Source: Prillingera fragicola (taxonomy: Eukaryota > Basidiomycota > Tremellomycetes > Trichosporonales > Trichosporonaceae). From it: DNA of 64,000 nt. A program made the position numbers and the translations under genes. Below, piece by piece: positions 10,622 through 23,268 of the stretch. The DNA is taken from assembly GCA_002335605.1 (NCBI GenBank), contig BEDY01000004.1:1488001-1552000 (forward strand). The letters are read 5' to 3'. Below the pieces are notes generated by a model. That model was not told where the DNA came from. It saw only the letters and a list, made by a program, of their open reading frames with translations, and did not search any database. Numbering within the stretch: position 1 is the stretch's first letter; the number at the start of each line of letters is the position of its first letter.

Positions 10622-12512
10622 TTACTCGGGGCGGTCAATGTAGGCAATCTCGAGGTCCGAAGGGTCGGTGGGGACCGAGAGAATGCGGAGGGTGTTGGTG
10701 TGGCCGAGACCACCCTTCCAGCCCTGGACGGCCATAACAGTGGCCTCAGGCTTGACAATGTTGAGGTTGAGAGCCATCTTGAGACCGAAACTGAGATTGT
10801 CAGCCGCGTCCCTGCCGTCTAAACAGCAACACTCACCGGATACGGTTGTCAACGTCAATCTGCCACTTGTCGCCGGGGACACCGCGGGGCTCGGGGTAGT
10901 GGACGGGGTAGACACCACGCGAAAGGTGGAGCTGACGGGCAGTCTGGGCCTTGCGAGTGACACAAATGATAGGGCACGAGGGACGGTACTTGGAGATGAG
11001 GCGGGCAGAGACACCCGAGGTGGAGAGGACGATGATGGCACCGGCGTCCTGCTCAATCGAGGCAGCGACGGCAGCGAGAGCAAGAGTCTCGGCAGTCTCA
11101 GTGGGGCGGGGAGTGAGGAGACGGAGCTGGTCAAAGAGAGGGCCATATGCGATGGCCGACTCGGCGAGGAAAGCAGTCTCGGCCATCATCTTGACAGCCT
11201 CGATGGGGTACTTGCCCTTGGCGGTCTCACCCGAGAGCATCACACAGTCAGCACCGTCAAGGACGGCGTTGGCGACGTCGGAAACCTCGGCACGCGTAGG
11301 ACGGGGGTTGTACTGTTCTGTTAGCTTGAGCTGCAAACGTTTAAACTTACAGTCATCGACTCGAGCATCTGGGTGGCACAGATCGAGGGCTTGCCGGCGA
11401 CGTTGCACTTGGCAATCATCATCTTCTGGGCAAGGAAGACCTGCGAGGCAGGGATCTCGATACCGAGGTCACCACGGGCAACCATGACACCGTCGGCCTC
11501 GCGGAGAATCTCGTCAAAGTTGGTGACACCCTGCTCGTTCTCAATCTTGACAATAATCTTGACGCCAGCTCCGTCGGTGCCGAGCACCTTGCGGATCTCG
11601 CGGACGTCGTCGGCGCGACGGATGAACGAGGCAAAGATCATGTCCACCTGGTTCTTAACACCAAAGGCAAGGTCAGCCTTGTCCTTCTCCGAGAGGGCGG
11701 GGAGGTCGACCTCGGTCTTGGGAAGGTTGACACCCTTGCGCGACGAGAGCATACCAGCGTTGAGCGACTTGACGCGGATCTTGTCGCCCTCAATGCCGAC
11801 GACCTGGAGGGAGAGGATTCCGTCGTCAACGTAGAGGAGCTTGCCAGGGCTAGTGACCTTGGGGAGGTTGATGTAGTCCATGAAGATCATGTCGGCGGTG
11901 CCAGACTGGTTGTACTGGGGGTCGGTAGTGACCCAGAACTCGTGGCCAGCAGCGATGGGGACGTCCTTGTCGTCGGTCATGATACCAGTGCGGATCTCAG
12001 GGCCCTTGGTGTCAAGGGCAATGGCAAGAGGACGGCCGCTGGGGGAGCGGCTCGCAGCCTCACGGGCATTGTCAATGACGGACTGGTGGTACTCGTATGA
12101 ACCGTGCGAGAAGTTCATCCGCACTGCAATAACGTTAGCTCTGGCTCGAGGCTTCTGCGGCAGTCTTTACGTACCAATGTTCATGCCGGCGTCGGCAAGA
12201 GCGACAAGGGTGTCGACATTGTTGGTCTTGGGGCCAATGGTAGCAATGATCGAGGTCTGGATATGAAAGTGAGCAAGAGTTGCGAGTAGAGGAAAAGCCT
12301 TGCCCACTTACCTTGCGGAGGAACTTCTGGTCCTCGTTAATCTCGAGGAAGCTGGTGTTGAGGCCAGCGAGCCAAGCAATCTGGGAGCCACTCATAGTCG
12401 AGTCGTCTTTCCAGGGACGGTGGTTAGCAGCGAGATCAAGACGAGAGACGTTGCGAGAGATGGTGGACGTGGTGGATGCAGGAGATCCAAGAGGCTGGAG
12501 CTGGAACACCAT
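10622..12512 (-). CDS. PYK1: Pyruvate kinase
   Basis: Catalyses PEP + ADP to pyruvate + ATP, the last step of glycolysis. Five exons (12312-12512, 12175-12256, 11351-12123, 10837-11312, 10622-10790) give 566 aa, slightly longer than yeast Cdc19 because of a Ser/Thr-rich N-terminus of about 60 residues. Conserved elements: [54 protein letters not shown] (signature region), [21 protein letters not shown] and the C-terminal regulatory domain with [10 protein letters not shown] and [10 protein letters not shown]. Each junction keeps phase and restores motifs. The long upstream gap suggests a large promoter, as is common for highly expressed glycolytic genes. Confidence 0.96.
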
Positions 12513-14734
12513 TTGGGGGGAAATGAAGTGAGATGGGAGAATGAGAGAATGAGAGATAAAGAGCTAAAAAGTGCAACCCGACACGTTTGCTAAATTCCTA
12601 GGGAAGATATTGGGGCCAAGGATGGGAAGTGGGAGATTCTTTTGGGCTTGGAAACATGAGACTGACTTGGTGTGGGGGAGAAGAACGTCTACGTGTTGGG
12701 TCAGCACAAGTTGGGGCTAGTGTGAAATGTCAAGAGGTGATGCAGAGACCACCACCACGACGCTTCTTGTTCACTTACAGTAATGGAGGGGGGCTAGCTG
12801 TAGCAGGAGTGTTTGGTCACGATGGGGTTGGTGGGGAAAGATTAATGGCAAGAGGAGGACGGGTCAGGCAGCCAGCAGGTCGTCGTTCGCCCCTGACGCA
12901 ATGCTGGCGAGAGTGCTCCCCACCCAAACCACCCCTCAGGACTCGTCGCCGAGCTCTGATTGGCTGAGGAGCAGTTGCCGCCGGCTGCCCACGACGTCCC
13001 TGGAACCCTTGAAAAAGGACCGTGGCTTGTCCAACCATGCTGCACGTTTTCTTTTCCCGCTCCGGACAGAGACCGATAATGTGTCCAACTCCTGTGTCCT
13101 TGCCGCATCTTGCGACCCTGCTCAAGCTCTAGAGCGGCTTTGACAGTCCGTTCTTGCAGCCAGCTGCCCTGACGAGGGGTCTGTCCTGTTCCCAGAGACC
13201 CTCACTCCTTCAGAACGGACATTGGGGACAGCCACGACAACACGACGATTGGACATGAGAGGCAGGGTTGTCGGTACATACGCGTGCTCCCCACCAGGCC
13301 CCTTGGCCCCGATGAAGCCCCAAAGGCCGAGATGCAAGGTCCTGATACAGATACAGATACCGTACAGCAGATCAGCAGACACTGCTACCGCCGGGAACTG
13401 GTGCGAGAAATGGAGAGGCACGTCGCCGCGTTATTTCAGATGCTGCGCAACACTGTGCGCTCTTCTCGGTGGAGTTACTGCAGTGCTGCAGGGCTGAAGA
13501 CAGCTTCAAGGGCCTGCGACCGTGGGTTCGGTGTATTCGTGTATTGCAACTAACAAGCCAAAAATTGTGGACATGTGCAGGGGTTCTCGGGCCATTTATC
13601 CTGCCTCGTGGGCGATCGGCAACCTATACGGCCTGTGCTCCTAGGAGATGCTTGGCTGCTTGCTGCTTGAGAACCGCCAGCTACGTACAATATGCACTGT
13701 ACCACATTGGTCGCCCCAAAGTGCCTGGTCCCATCATCGGTGACACGCCGACGTGCCAAGCAACGCCCAGTTATCTCGGTCCTCCATAATTAATTATTTC
13801 AAACCTGCTCCTCGGTCAATGGCTTTGTACGTGTCCCTCGCTATTACCCAGGAGATTATTGATAGCAGTACCGTGCAGCCTCTGCTCTGAGAAGCGAGAG
13901 GGACGAAACTTGGTAAAGGTCCTGGGCTTTTACTTTAATATTCTGACAATGGGCGAAAGGTGTAAGAATGCTTAGTGGAGCCACAGATTGTGCGTGGCCT
14001 CGTGTGCAGTCTAGATATGCCCTGGGAACGCTACGAGTTATACGAACTAGCTACTCCAGTCTTACCCCCTGGCCCTTGGCCTACGCCAGTGCGCACATGT
14101 CTGAATATGTGCGGGGTACTCGACCCATTTAATGGCGATTATTTGGTTCGAGATCGTCCGGCCAAGCATGTTAGCGCACCCGTGAGGGGCGATCCTTCTG
14201 CCCCCATTTTTTGATTGGCGGGTATTTGACCCCCAGTGACCACTGGCTACTGGCACTGGCTGGACAGGTGCAGCTGAACACAAGTGATCGGGGGCAAGCA
14301 TATGCAAGCATGGCCACGAAGGACGGCAAAGTCTAGCGAATGGGAGGGAGTGTACACCCTGACCGGACTCTTGAAGTAGCACGCGGCAAGCGTGGAAACC
14401 ACGTGACAACGGACTTGACAAGAAAGCCCGTTCGAAATGCCCCCGTTGCCTGTCGAGATCAAAGTCGTTCGCAACTGCTTGAACCTCGAATCAACCATCT
14501 CGAAGCACAGTATCGACTATACCACTCTCACCGAAGAACACTCTGGTCTAAACGCACAGCCGAGCAGGACACCTCTGTACTGGTTGAGCTACTCCGCCCA
14601 GTCTCTATCACTACTTCGCTTCCATTTCCCCTTTTCACTCGGCGTCAAAAAGTCGGCCATCGTCTTGGGCCTGCCTCTTCTCCTCGCCCGACACCGCTCC
14701 CTCGCCTTTCGAACCCATTCCCACACCCCTCAGC
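12513..14734. other. 2.2 kb region without a supported gene, upstream of PYK1 and uL1m
   Basis: Divergent spacer between PYK1 (-) and the mitoribosomal uL1m gene (+). Several ORFs of 60-160 codons exist on both strands, none with a recognisable family, consistent splicing signals or coding-like composition. A short hexamer run (three GATACA-like units near 13353) is the only repeat noted. The last 120 bp before the uL1m start are C/T-rich, as in a basidiomycete 5' UTR. Confidence 0.55.
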
Positions 14735-15650
14735 ATGTCTTTCACTCTGCGCACGGTCGCGCGCCGCGCCGGCCCCTCCTCCATCACCATCAATGCTCGT
14801 GCTCTGAGCACCTCGGCGCCAGTCGCTGCCCCCCCTACCCCGAAACGCAAGCTCAAGGCCAAGGCCGCCCGCAACCCCACCGCTCTTCCCCTCGAGGAGG
14901 CCGTGCGGGTACTCCGCGCTCTTGAGATTGCCAACCCCTCGTCGGCCTTTTCGCTCGACATCCTCACCAAGGTCACCAAAGGTGCCGCTCTTCTGCGTGG
15001 ACGCGTAGCCCTGCCCACTGACCCCCGCCGTACCCCCGACCTCATTGTTGTGTTTGCGGAGCCCGACTCGCCCAGCGGAACAGCGGCTCGTGAGGCCGGA
15101 GCACACGTTGTTGGCGGACCCGAGCTCTTCCCCAAGATCCTGGGCGGCGAGATTGTGCCCACCAAGGTCCTTGCCACCCCGAGCATGCTTCCCGCACTTT
15201 CAAGGAGCCTCGCCCGTTTCCTCGGCCCCAAGGGTATCATGCCCGTCGTCAAGCGCGGCACTGTCGGCGAGGGACCTGATCTTGGCCGCCTCGTTCGTGA
15301 GGCTAGCGGAACTCTGCAGTACAGGGCCGACAAGCACGGTGTCGTTTGTGTCCGTGAGTGTCACTGAAATTGACAATCAAAGGAGAATGCGCTGACGTCC
15401 GGCTAGCCATTGCGAGGATGACCTTTGGTGCTCCTGCTATCCAGGAGAACGTTCGCGCGCTCATTGCTGCTGTTCGCGAGCAATCAGCCACCTCTGTTGC
15501 CAACGACGTTTCCTTTGCCCGCACCAAGAACAGTACGTCCCAAACAGCAGGCTGTGTGACAGGTGGCTAACCGTTGCAGCATCGCCGCTCACCAAGGTTG
15601 TCCTGAGCACCACCCAGGGCCCTGGCATTGAGCTCACCGACGTGATCTAG
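14735..15650 (+). CDS. MRPL1: Mitochondrial large ribosomal subunit protein uL1m
   Basis: Three exons (14735-15353, 15407-15532, 15580-15650; introns 53 and 47 nt) give 271 aa. The N-terminus is Arg/Ser/Ala-rich with few acidic residues (MSFTLRTVARRAG ... ARALSTSAP), a typical mitochondrial presequence. The body follows the L1 fold: ALPLEEAVRVLRALE, then RVALPTDPRRTPDLIVVFA, GGPELFPKILGGEI, RSLARFLGPKGIMP (the L1 signature), GTLQYRADKHGVV, and after the first intron FGAPAIQENVRALIAAV. The protein ends TTQGPGIELTDVI. It should form the L1 stalk of the mitoribosome. Convergent with SRP101, 92 bp apart. Confidence 0.93.
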
Positions 15651-15742
15651 TTGTCCCAAACTCACTCATTTTGGCATATGCATCCTACTTCTCAATCTCT
15701 GGCAGCGCCTGATACTTGGCCCGAGTGGAATTTCATCATCAT

Positions 15743-18062
15743 TTAAGAGCTCAACAACGCCTGTACAATGTGGTTTACGCGCAGATGCCTCAAATCGGTG
15801 TACGTCTGACCACAGCCGACAAAGAGAATCGGCTGTCCGGTCACGTAGGTCATTGACAATGCGGCTCCGACCTTGTCGTCCTGGGTTTGTCAGACTTGCA
15901 CTTCATCTTCCGGACTCACGATCGTGTCAAACTTGGTGAGAATGATGCCATCGATACCGCGACGGCGGGAACCACCTCCTGTTCCAGCAGACGAAAAGTC
16001 TTTGAGAGCGCGGTCAAACTTGGAGAGCTGATCCACGGCCTCGTTACCGACCAGGGCCTCGCCGACAAACACAATCTTGTCTGGGTTGTTGACAGTGACG
16101 AGCTGACGTGTTAGCGCTGGTGGACATCTGTTCACCCACCTTAGCAAGAGCACGCATGAGCGGCTCGTTATCCTGCATACGTCCTGCAGTGTCGATAAGG
16201 ACGACGTCGAAACGGTTCTCCTTGGCTACCAGTCAGCATTGAGTAGCTCTCGGGACCTACCATAAGCGATCGCATCCTTGGCAATGCCTGCAGCGTCCTT
16301 TCCGTATCCACGTTCGTAGAGCTCAATACGGCGAGAGCCCGCAGCCTGGTCACCGTCCAGACCCATGCCCAGCTCGTCACCAAGGGCTCCGAGGTTGCGC
16401 ACGTGAACACGCAGCTGTTCCACGGCTCCCGAACGGAAAGTGTCACACGCTGCAATCAAGACACGAAGGCCATTCTGGAGGAGCCAGAAGCACACCTTGG
16501 AGAGGTTGGTCGACTTGCCCACACCGTTGACACCCACAAATGTGATGGTGTAAGGGTCGGGAGGAGCGTCGGGGGACGATAGGGATCCTGGCTGGGTGCG
16601 CTTACGCTGCACATCTACGAGAAGATCGGTCGATGACTTTGGCGTGAGAATGCGAGTCATTGACGAAGACAGAGACTCTTCCACCGCCGACTTGACGCTC
16701 GATAATCCTCCAAGCTTCTTCCCCACGAGGGCCGAAGCGACGCCGTCACAAAGCTTTTCAGCAATGTCTTTGGCAACATTCTTGGACATGAGATGCTTCT
16801 CCATCTCAACAAGCACAGGACGGAGGTCCTCGCGTGTGATGACCTTTTTGCCAGTAAGGCGGGAGAGCATGCTCGCCCAGCCAGATGTCTCGGCTGGTGC
16901 CCCATCGCCGTCGTCATCCTCAAGAGTGAGACGCTGGGTGCGGCGAGCAAGAATCTCTTCCTCCGAGGGAAGGTCCGCCTTGGCCGTCTTTCGGCCAAAG
17001 TCCCAGTCTGCTACCTCGTATGCGCCAGTGGAAGTGCGAGTTCCCATGGCATCGGCAGACACTAGCGCGTCCACATCAACGTGCGTCTGCTCTGGGGCGG
17101 GGCTAGAGTAGTCGAGAGCCGCCATGTCCTCCTTGGTCACAGGAGAGTCGCCCCACTTGCGCATAAGCTTGGAGGTGGCTCCAGAAGCCTTGCGCGAAGG
17201 CGAGGGCACGGGAGACGGCGACATGCTGTGTGTGTCAGCTGGGTTGCAGCCAGATTCTGAGTGAACTCACCCGTCACGCCCCCTGCCCTTACCCCTGCCC
17301 TTCATGCGGCCCTTTAATGCCTGGACGTTCTTGGCTATCTCTTCAGCAGAAGCTGCTGCTGTGCTGTCATCTGAAAGAGGTGCTGGTAGGATCAGAACAA
17401 TTCGGCCTCGCGTGACTTACTGGTGGCGCCGGAATTGACGGCCATGATCTTGGCATGTCGAGGAGGCTGCACGCGCAAGGGAGTTTGCCTCTTGCCGCCC
17501 GATCCCTCAGCGTTCTTGAGACAGCGATCAAAGATCAGATCCCAGCGCTCCTCTGCAATCTTGTCTCCCAGAATGCTAAGGGCGGACCGGCTTCCTGCGG
17601 TAATAACAGCAGCACGGTTCGACAGAGCGTCTATGAGCGACTCGAGGTAGGGCTGATACAGCGACAAAAACAGCTGCTTGACGCGCTGCAAAAGTGCTGG
17701 AATGTATGCAAGAGGGAGAAGGGAAGGGAAGACCACCTGGAGGCATCATGTCAGCCATTGCTGAGCGCTTCGCCGTAACCGTCATACTCACAACAAAGAT
17801 CAGTCCCAGGCCGTTCTCCATTGTCCAGCGTACGCTGTAACCGTCCTTTTCGTAGCCTTCGTCCTCATTGCGAACCTTGCCCTCAATGAGAGCTTCCCGC
17901 ACCAAGCTGTTTACCGGGGACGCCTGAGTCGCAGCGATTGCGGCAAATGTTGGTGTAAAGGATCGCGACCAGAGAATGATACCGCCTGCAAGCCATTAGC
18001 TTTCGAACAGGGCCAGATTTAGCCAACTCACTTTGATGGGAAATGGAAATGTGATCCAACAT
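15743..18062 (-). CDS. SRP101: Signal recognition particle receptor alpha subunit
   Basis: Eight exons (18032-18062, 17792-17985, 17421-17736, 17271-17382, 16261-17225, 16140-16225, 15920-16102, 15743-15880) give 674 aa. The N-terminal longin-like SRX domain (MLDHISISH ... GIILWSRSF ... [13 protein letters not shown]) anchors it to the ER through SR-beta. A charged linker is followed by the NG GTPase: G1 GVNGVGKST (about residue 449), [13 protein letters not shown]3 DTAGRMQ, G4 LTKFD, and [10 protein letters not shown] at the C-terminus. It docks ribosome-SRP complexes at the ER. One acceptor is ambiguous: 17382 or 12 nt further, both in frame. It shares a 289-bp divergent promoter with the DAHP synthase gene. 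Confidence 0.95.
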
Positions 18063-18351
18063 GATGAATAGGCTGAAGCTTGCTCGTTGACAGTGGAAAT
18101 GTACAAGGTCGCGCAATGAACGCAGTGGAACATGGCTTGATCCACTGGCTGGGCAGCTGATGACGCCGAGGCTATTGGCTGGGTGGAGAGGGTGTGCACG
18201 TGAGTTTGATTCCGTGCGGCCCATGTGCCAGTTCCGTGCGGGGACTCCAAATTCTCCACGAAAGTGCAGCGGCTGTGGTCGAGTCGAGCATCAAGGTCGA
18301 TTCATTCACCAGATCGCATTCTCTGCCTAGCTGTCATACCTCTCAATCATC

Positions 18352-20315
<1,964 letters not shown>

Positions 20316-20390
20316 GTGCCAAAGGGACACGTACATACCAAAAATGTCATTATCATCACTTCTTGTTATGCACATGCTACAATTGCTACT

Positions 20391-21899
20391 CTACAGCGCC
20401 AAAATCATCTGACGCAGCGACCCGATAGTGGCGCGAAACGCCATCTCCTCCTCAACAGCCTCGTCCACGGCACGTATCACCCCCGCCCACAGCGCCTCCT
20501 CGTGAGCGACCTTGAACTCTGTCGCCTCCACTGCAGCAAGGTCGCGATCGCGCGCGGTCGTGCTGACCAGCGCGTGCAGCCGCGACTCCTCGTCCACGAG
20601 TGTGGATACGCGGGATGCGAGCTGGGTGCGTTCGGCCTGGAGGCGGGTGAGCTCGGTTTTCAGGTCGTTGGTGGTCGAGCGGCGGGGCTGGGAGGAGGTA
20701 TCTCGGCGCGGGCTTGAGGTTGGGCGGCGGCTTGTGGATGTTTGGAGGCTCTTCGTGGACCTCACGCGGGGATGCGAGGAGGACGCGCTGAGAGGGCTGC
20801 TGAAGCTGGCCGACGCCGGGCTGTGCTGAGGTGAGATCCGGGTACGGTCGAACAAGGGCTTTGGGGGCGTGAGTTGCGAGAAGGACGTGGAGGAGGCAAG
20901 GCTGACGTTGCCTTCTTCTACGAGGCTGAGGATGGAGTCGTTGAGCAGGGTGTCGCGGGCTAGAAGAGTGGAGATTGCTGGGGTTTCGGGGGCTGCGGCC
21001 GCGGAGCGGCGTTGACGTGCTGGGGTGGTGGTTTTGGAGACTGTGGAGGGTTCGCGGAGAGCCAGACGGGTTGTGTGTTGTTGAATAGTCGCTGGAGACG
21101 GGATAGGTCGCTTGAGTGTGGCGACGGAGCCAGGACGCGGTGACGGGCTGGGCAGTGCAGTGGAGGTGTCGAGGGTCCTCATTCGAGCTGAGAGTCAGCA
21201 TCGTCTAGAAAGACGGGCACACTCACACTGGGGGATACGTAGATCTGTGGGCTTGTTGACAAGCGGAGTGGGTGCGGGCTGCGCCTTGCACACATCGGCC
21301 GCTACAGTCGTAGGAGCCGTCTGGATGATTGAGCTGCCCTTTTGCATGGACTTGGCGGTATCCACCTTCTTGAAGGTAGAGCTGGCCTTCGGGCGTACCA
21401 TTTTAGTCTCCGACTGTAAAGCCCGAGTCTCAGCTTTAGATGGAGAGCAAGGACGCAAGGAGCTTGGCAGGACCGGGCTGGGACCGTCTCTGCGCCTCAA
21501 GGTGTCGCGAGTAGCTGAAGCGACCCGCTTTGCACCAACGAGCGGCTTCTCTAATGGACCGGCCTTGGACTGCTTCAGCGGCACTTCGCCTGCCAGCTTG
21601 GGCAGCGACACTAGAGACTTGGCATTGCGTAACGGCCGTGTTGACGCTGTGTTGACCGCCGTGTTCGCAGCTGCCGATTTTGGGATGCCCGAGCGGGGGA
21701 GCTGGAGTTGGGATTGCTGCCTTTGAATGGCCTGCGTTGGAGGCCCCGAAGCTACAGCCTGTATCTGTGCAGTGGCCTGGGCGACATTGGGTGTGGGCTT
21801 ACGCTGGATCCGAGTTGCTAGGGCTTGCCCGGACCCAGGCCGTAATGAGGCCGATGACTTTGAGCGAGGGAGACGGCTTTCGGAGCGAGTTGCGGGCAT
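20391..21899 (-). CDS. Uncharacterised Ser/Pro-rich coiled-coil protein
   Basis: Not recognised. Two exons (21227-21899 and 20391-21187, 39-nt intron with branch CTGAC) give 489 aa. The first 390 residues are low-complexity, rich in Ser, Pro, Arg, Thr and Ala with many RS/SP/TP pairs, likely disordered and phosphorylated. Residues about 398-489 form a probable coiled coil (NDLKTELTRLQAERTQLASR ... ESRLHALVS ... EEMAFRATIGSLRQMIL). Architecture resembles fungal cytoskeleton or spindle-pole proteins, but that is only a shape-based guess. The start MPATRSESRLPRSK is chosen because the upstream in-frame extension to 22271 looks like UTR. Convergent with the DAHP synthase gene, 75 bp apart. Confidence 0.7.
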
Positions 21900-23268
21900 G
21901 GGCAAGATACTGGTCAAGGGGGTGGCGCAAAACAGAGAAGAGTAAGAAAAAGGTGAGCTTTCCGATCGTTCAGAGGTGAGTAGGAGACCAAGGAGAGAGT
22001 GTTGAATGTTTAGAGCATTTTTGGATCGGGGCTCGACAGGGCGGCGTTGGGTGGCGCTGGGGCCCACAATCTCAAATGTCAACAAAGCATGGCAAGGTAC
22101 GGCAATGACGATCTGAGCCGAAGCAGTGGCCCGTCGCTTTCGTGTGGTGGGCATGCCAGCTTGCGAGCTTGTAGGCAATGATATGAATGTAGGTTGGTGC
22201 AAGTGGATGCCACTATGCATGTTGAAAGCCATGATTACGCGCGTGAAACGCGTGCAGATCCGCCGGAGCATGCAAGCGCAGCCTGCGCCGGCCTGGGCGG
22301 ATGCGAATGACGCTAACTAGTTAGCACTACTTTGAAATGAACGGCTGTGTTTCGCGTTTCGTCCCGTCTGGCTTGAGCTTTGCGGTTGTGGTCTCCAGGC
22401 GAGCAGCTCCAGGTCCGCCAGGGAGAAGGCAAGTCACAGTCGTTGCTGCGGGATCGAACTGAGATTGTACATTGGTTCCTGGCTGCAGTGCTTTGCGGCA
22501 TGTAGTGGTAACCAGCCGTTGAAGAGAACAAGCAGTGTGAGAACCACCCAGAGCCTAGAGGCTCGGTTGCCTGCTCTGTCAAGCTTTAACCTCGAAGCCT
22601 CACCCGACGACGACGGGAGAGTCGCCAGTCATCCTTCACCTTGGTCTGCTGCTGCGAAAGAACAGCTACAAGGATAGAGTGCCCTATGCTGCCCAGCTAT
22701 GCTGCTGCGGATCATCACAGTCATGCACCGGTGTGCTCAACTGGGTCTTGTGCAAAGGCATGCAGGCAGAATCGCAAGATCTTGCCATTGTTGCCTGGAA
22801 TGGATGCACAATTTGACCCTGGGGCTGCTGCCCTGGTTTCGGCACCACTACTACGGCTGCGCCCTCCCGCACGAGCCCAGTCCACACGACCCACACACAC
22901 GGCACCGTGCCCTGGGATTTGATTCCGCGTGTGATGGACCGCCAGAGGAAGCAAGCAAGCAATGGCACAGCTGCCGTCCCAAACGACACTCATATCTTCT
23001 ACATCACTACTCGTCAACGACTGGCTTTCGCTATCCCATTCAACAGCGAGGGCGGCGTAGGCCACGGCACCACTCCACACGTCTTTTCCTTCTAGGTGCT
23101 CATGCCTCTCCAGCCCTTGCTTGATACCAAGGGTCGCTAAGACGACGCGACCATACCCATTCATCGGCACGCGCCATTCAACACTCGTGCCACACACGCG
23201 CATTCGCACCCCTCGTACGCTAACCACCCAAACCCTTCACCTGTGCGTCTTGGCGTCCTTGCACAACC
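21900..23268. other. 1.4 kb divergent spacer without a supported gene
   Basis: Lies between two Ser/Pro-rich unknowns transcribed apart. Small ORFs on both strands have no recognisable content. Probably two promoters with long 5' UTRs. Confidence 0.55.

Noticed and set aside
13349..13372. Short GATACA tandem run
   Set aside because: Only about three units, too short to call a microsatellite of interest.
14140..14165. T-loop-like GGTTCGAGATC that might mark a tRNA
   Set aside because: The flanking bases do not pair into a T stem and no anticodon arm fits upstream. A similar TTCGAAC near 37440 fails for the same reason.
22445..22475. GGGATCGAAC, resembling the reverse complement of a tRNA T arm
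   Set aside because: No matching stem and no anticodon arm at the right distance, unlike the real tRNA at 54628-54707.
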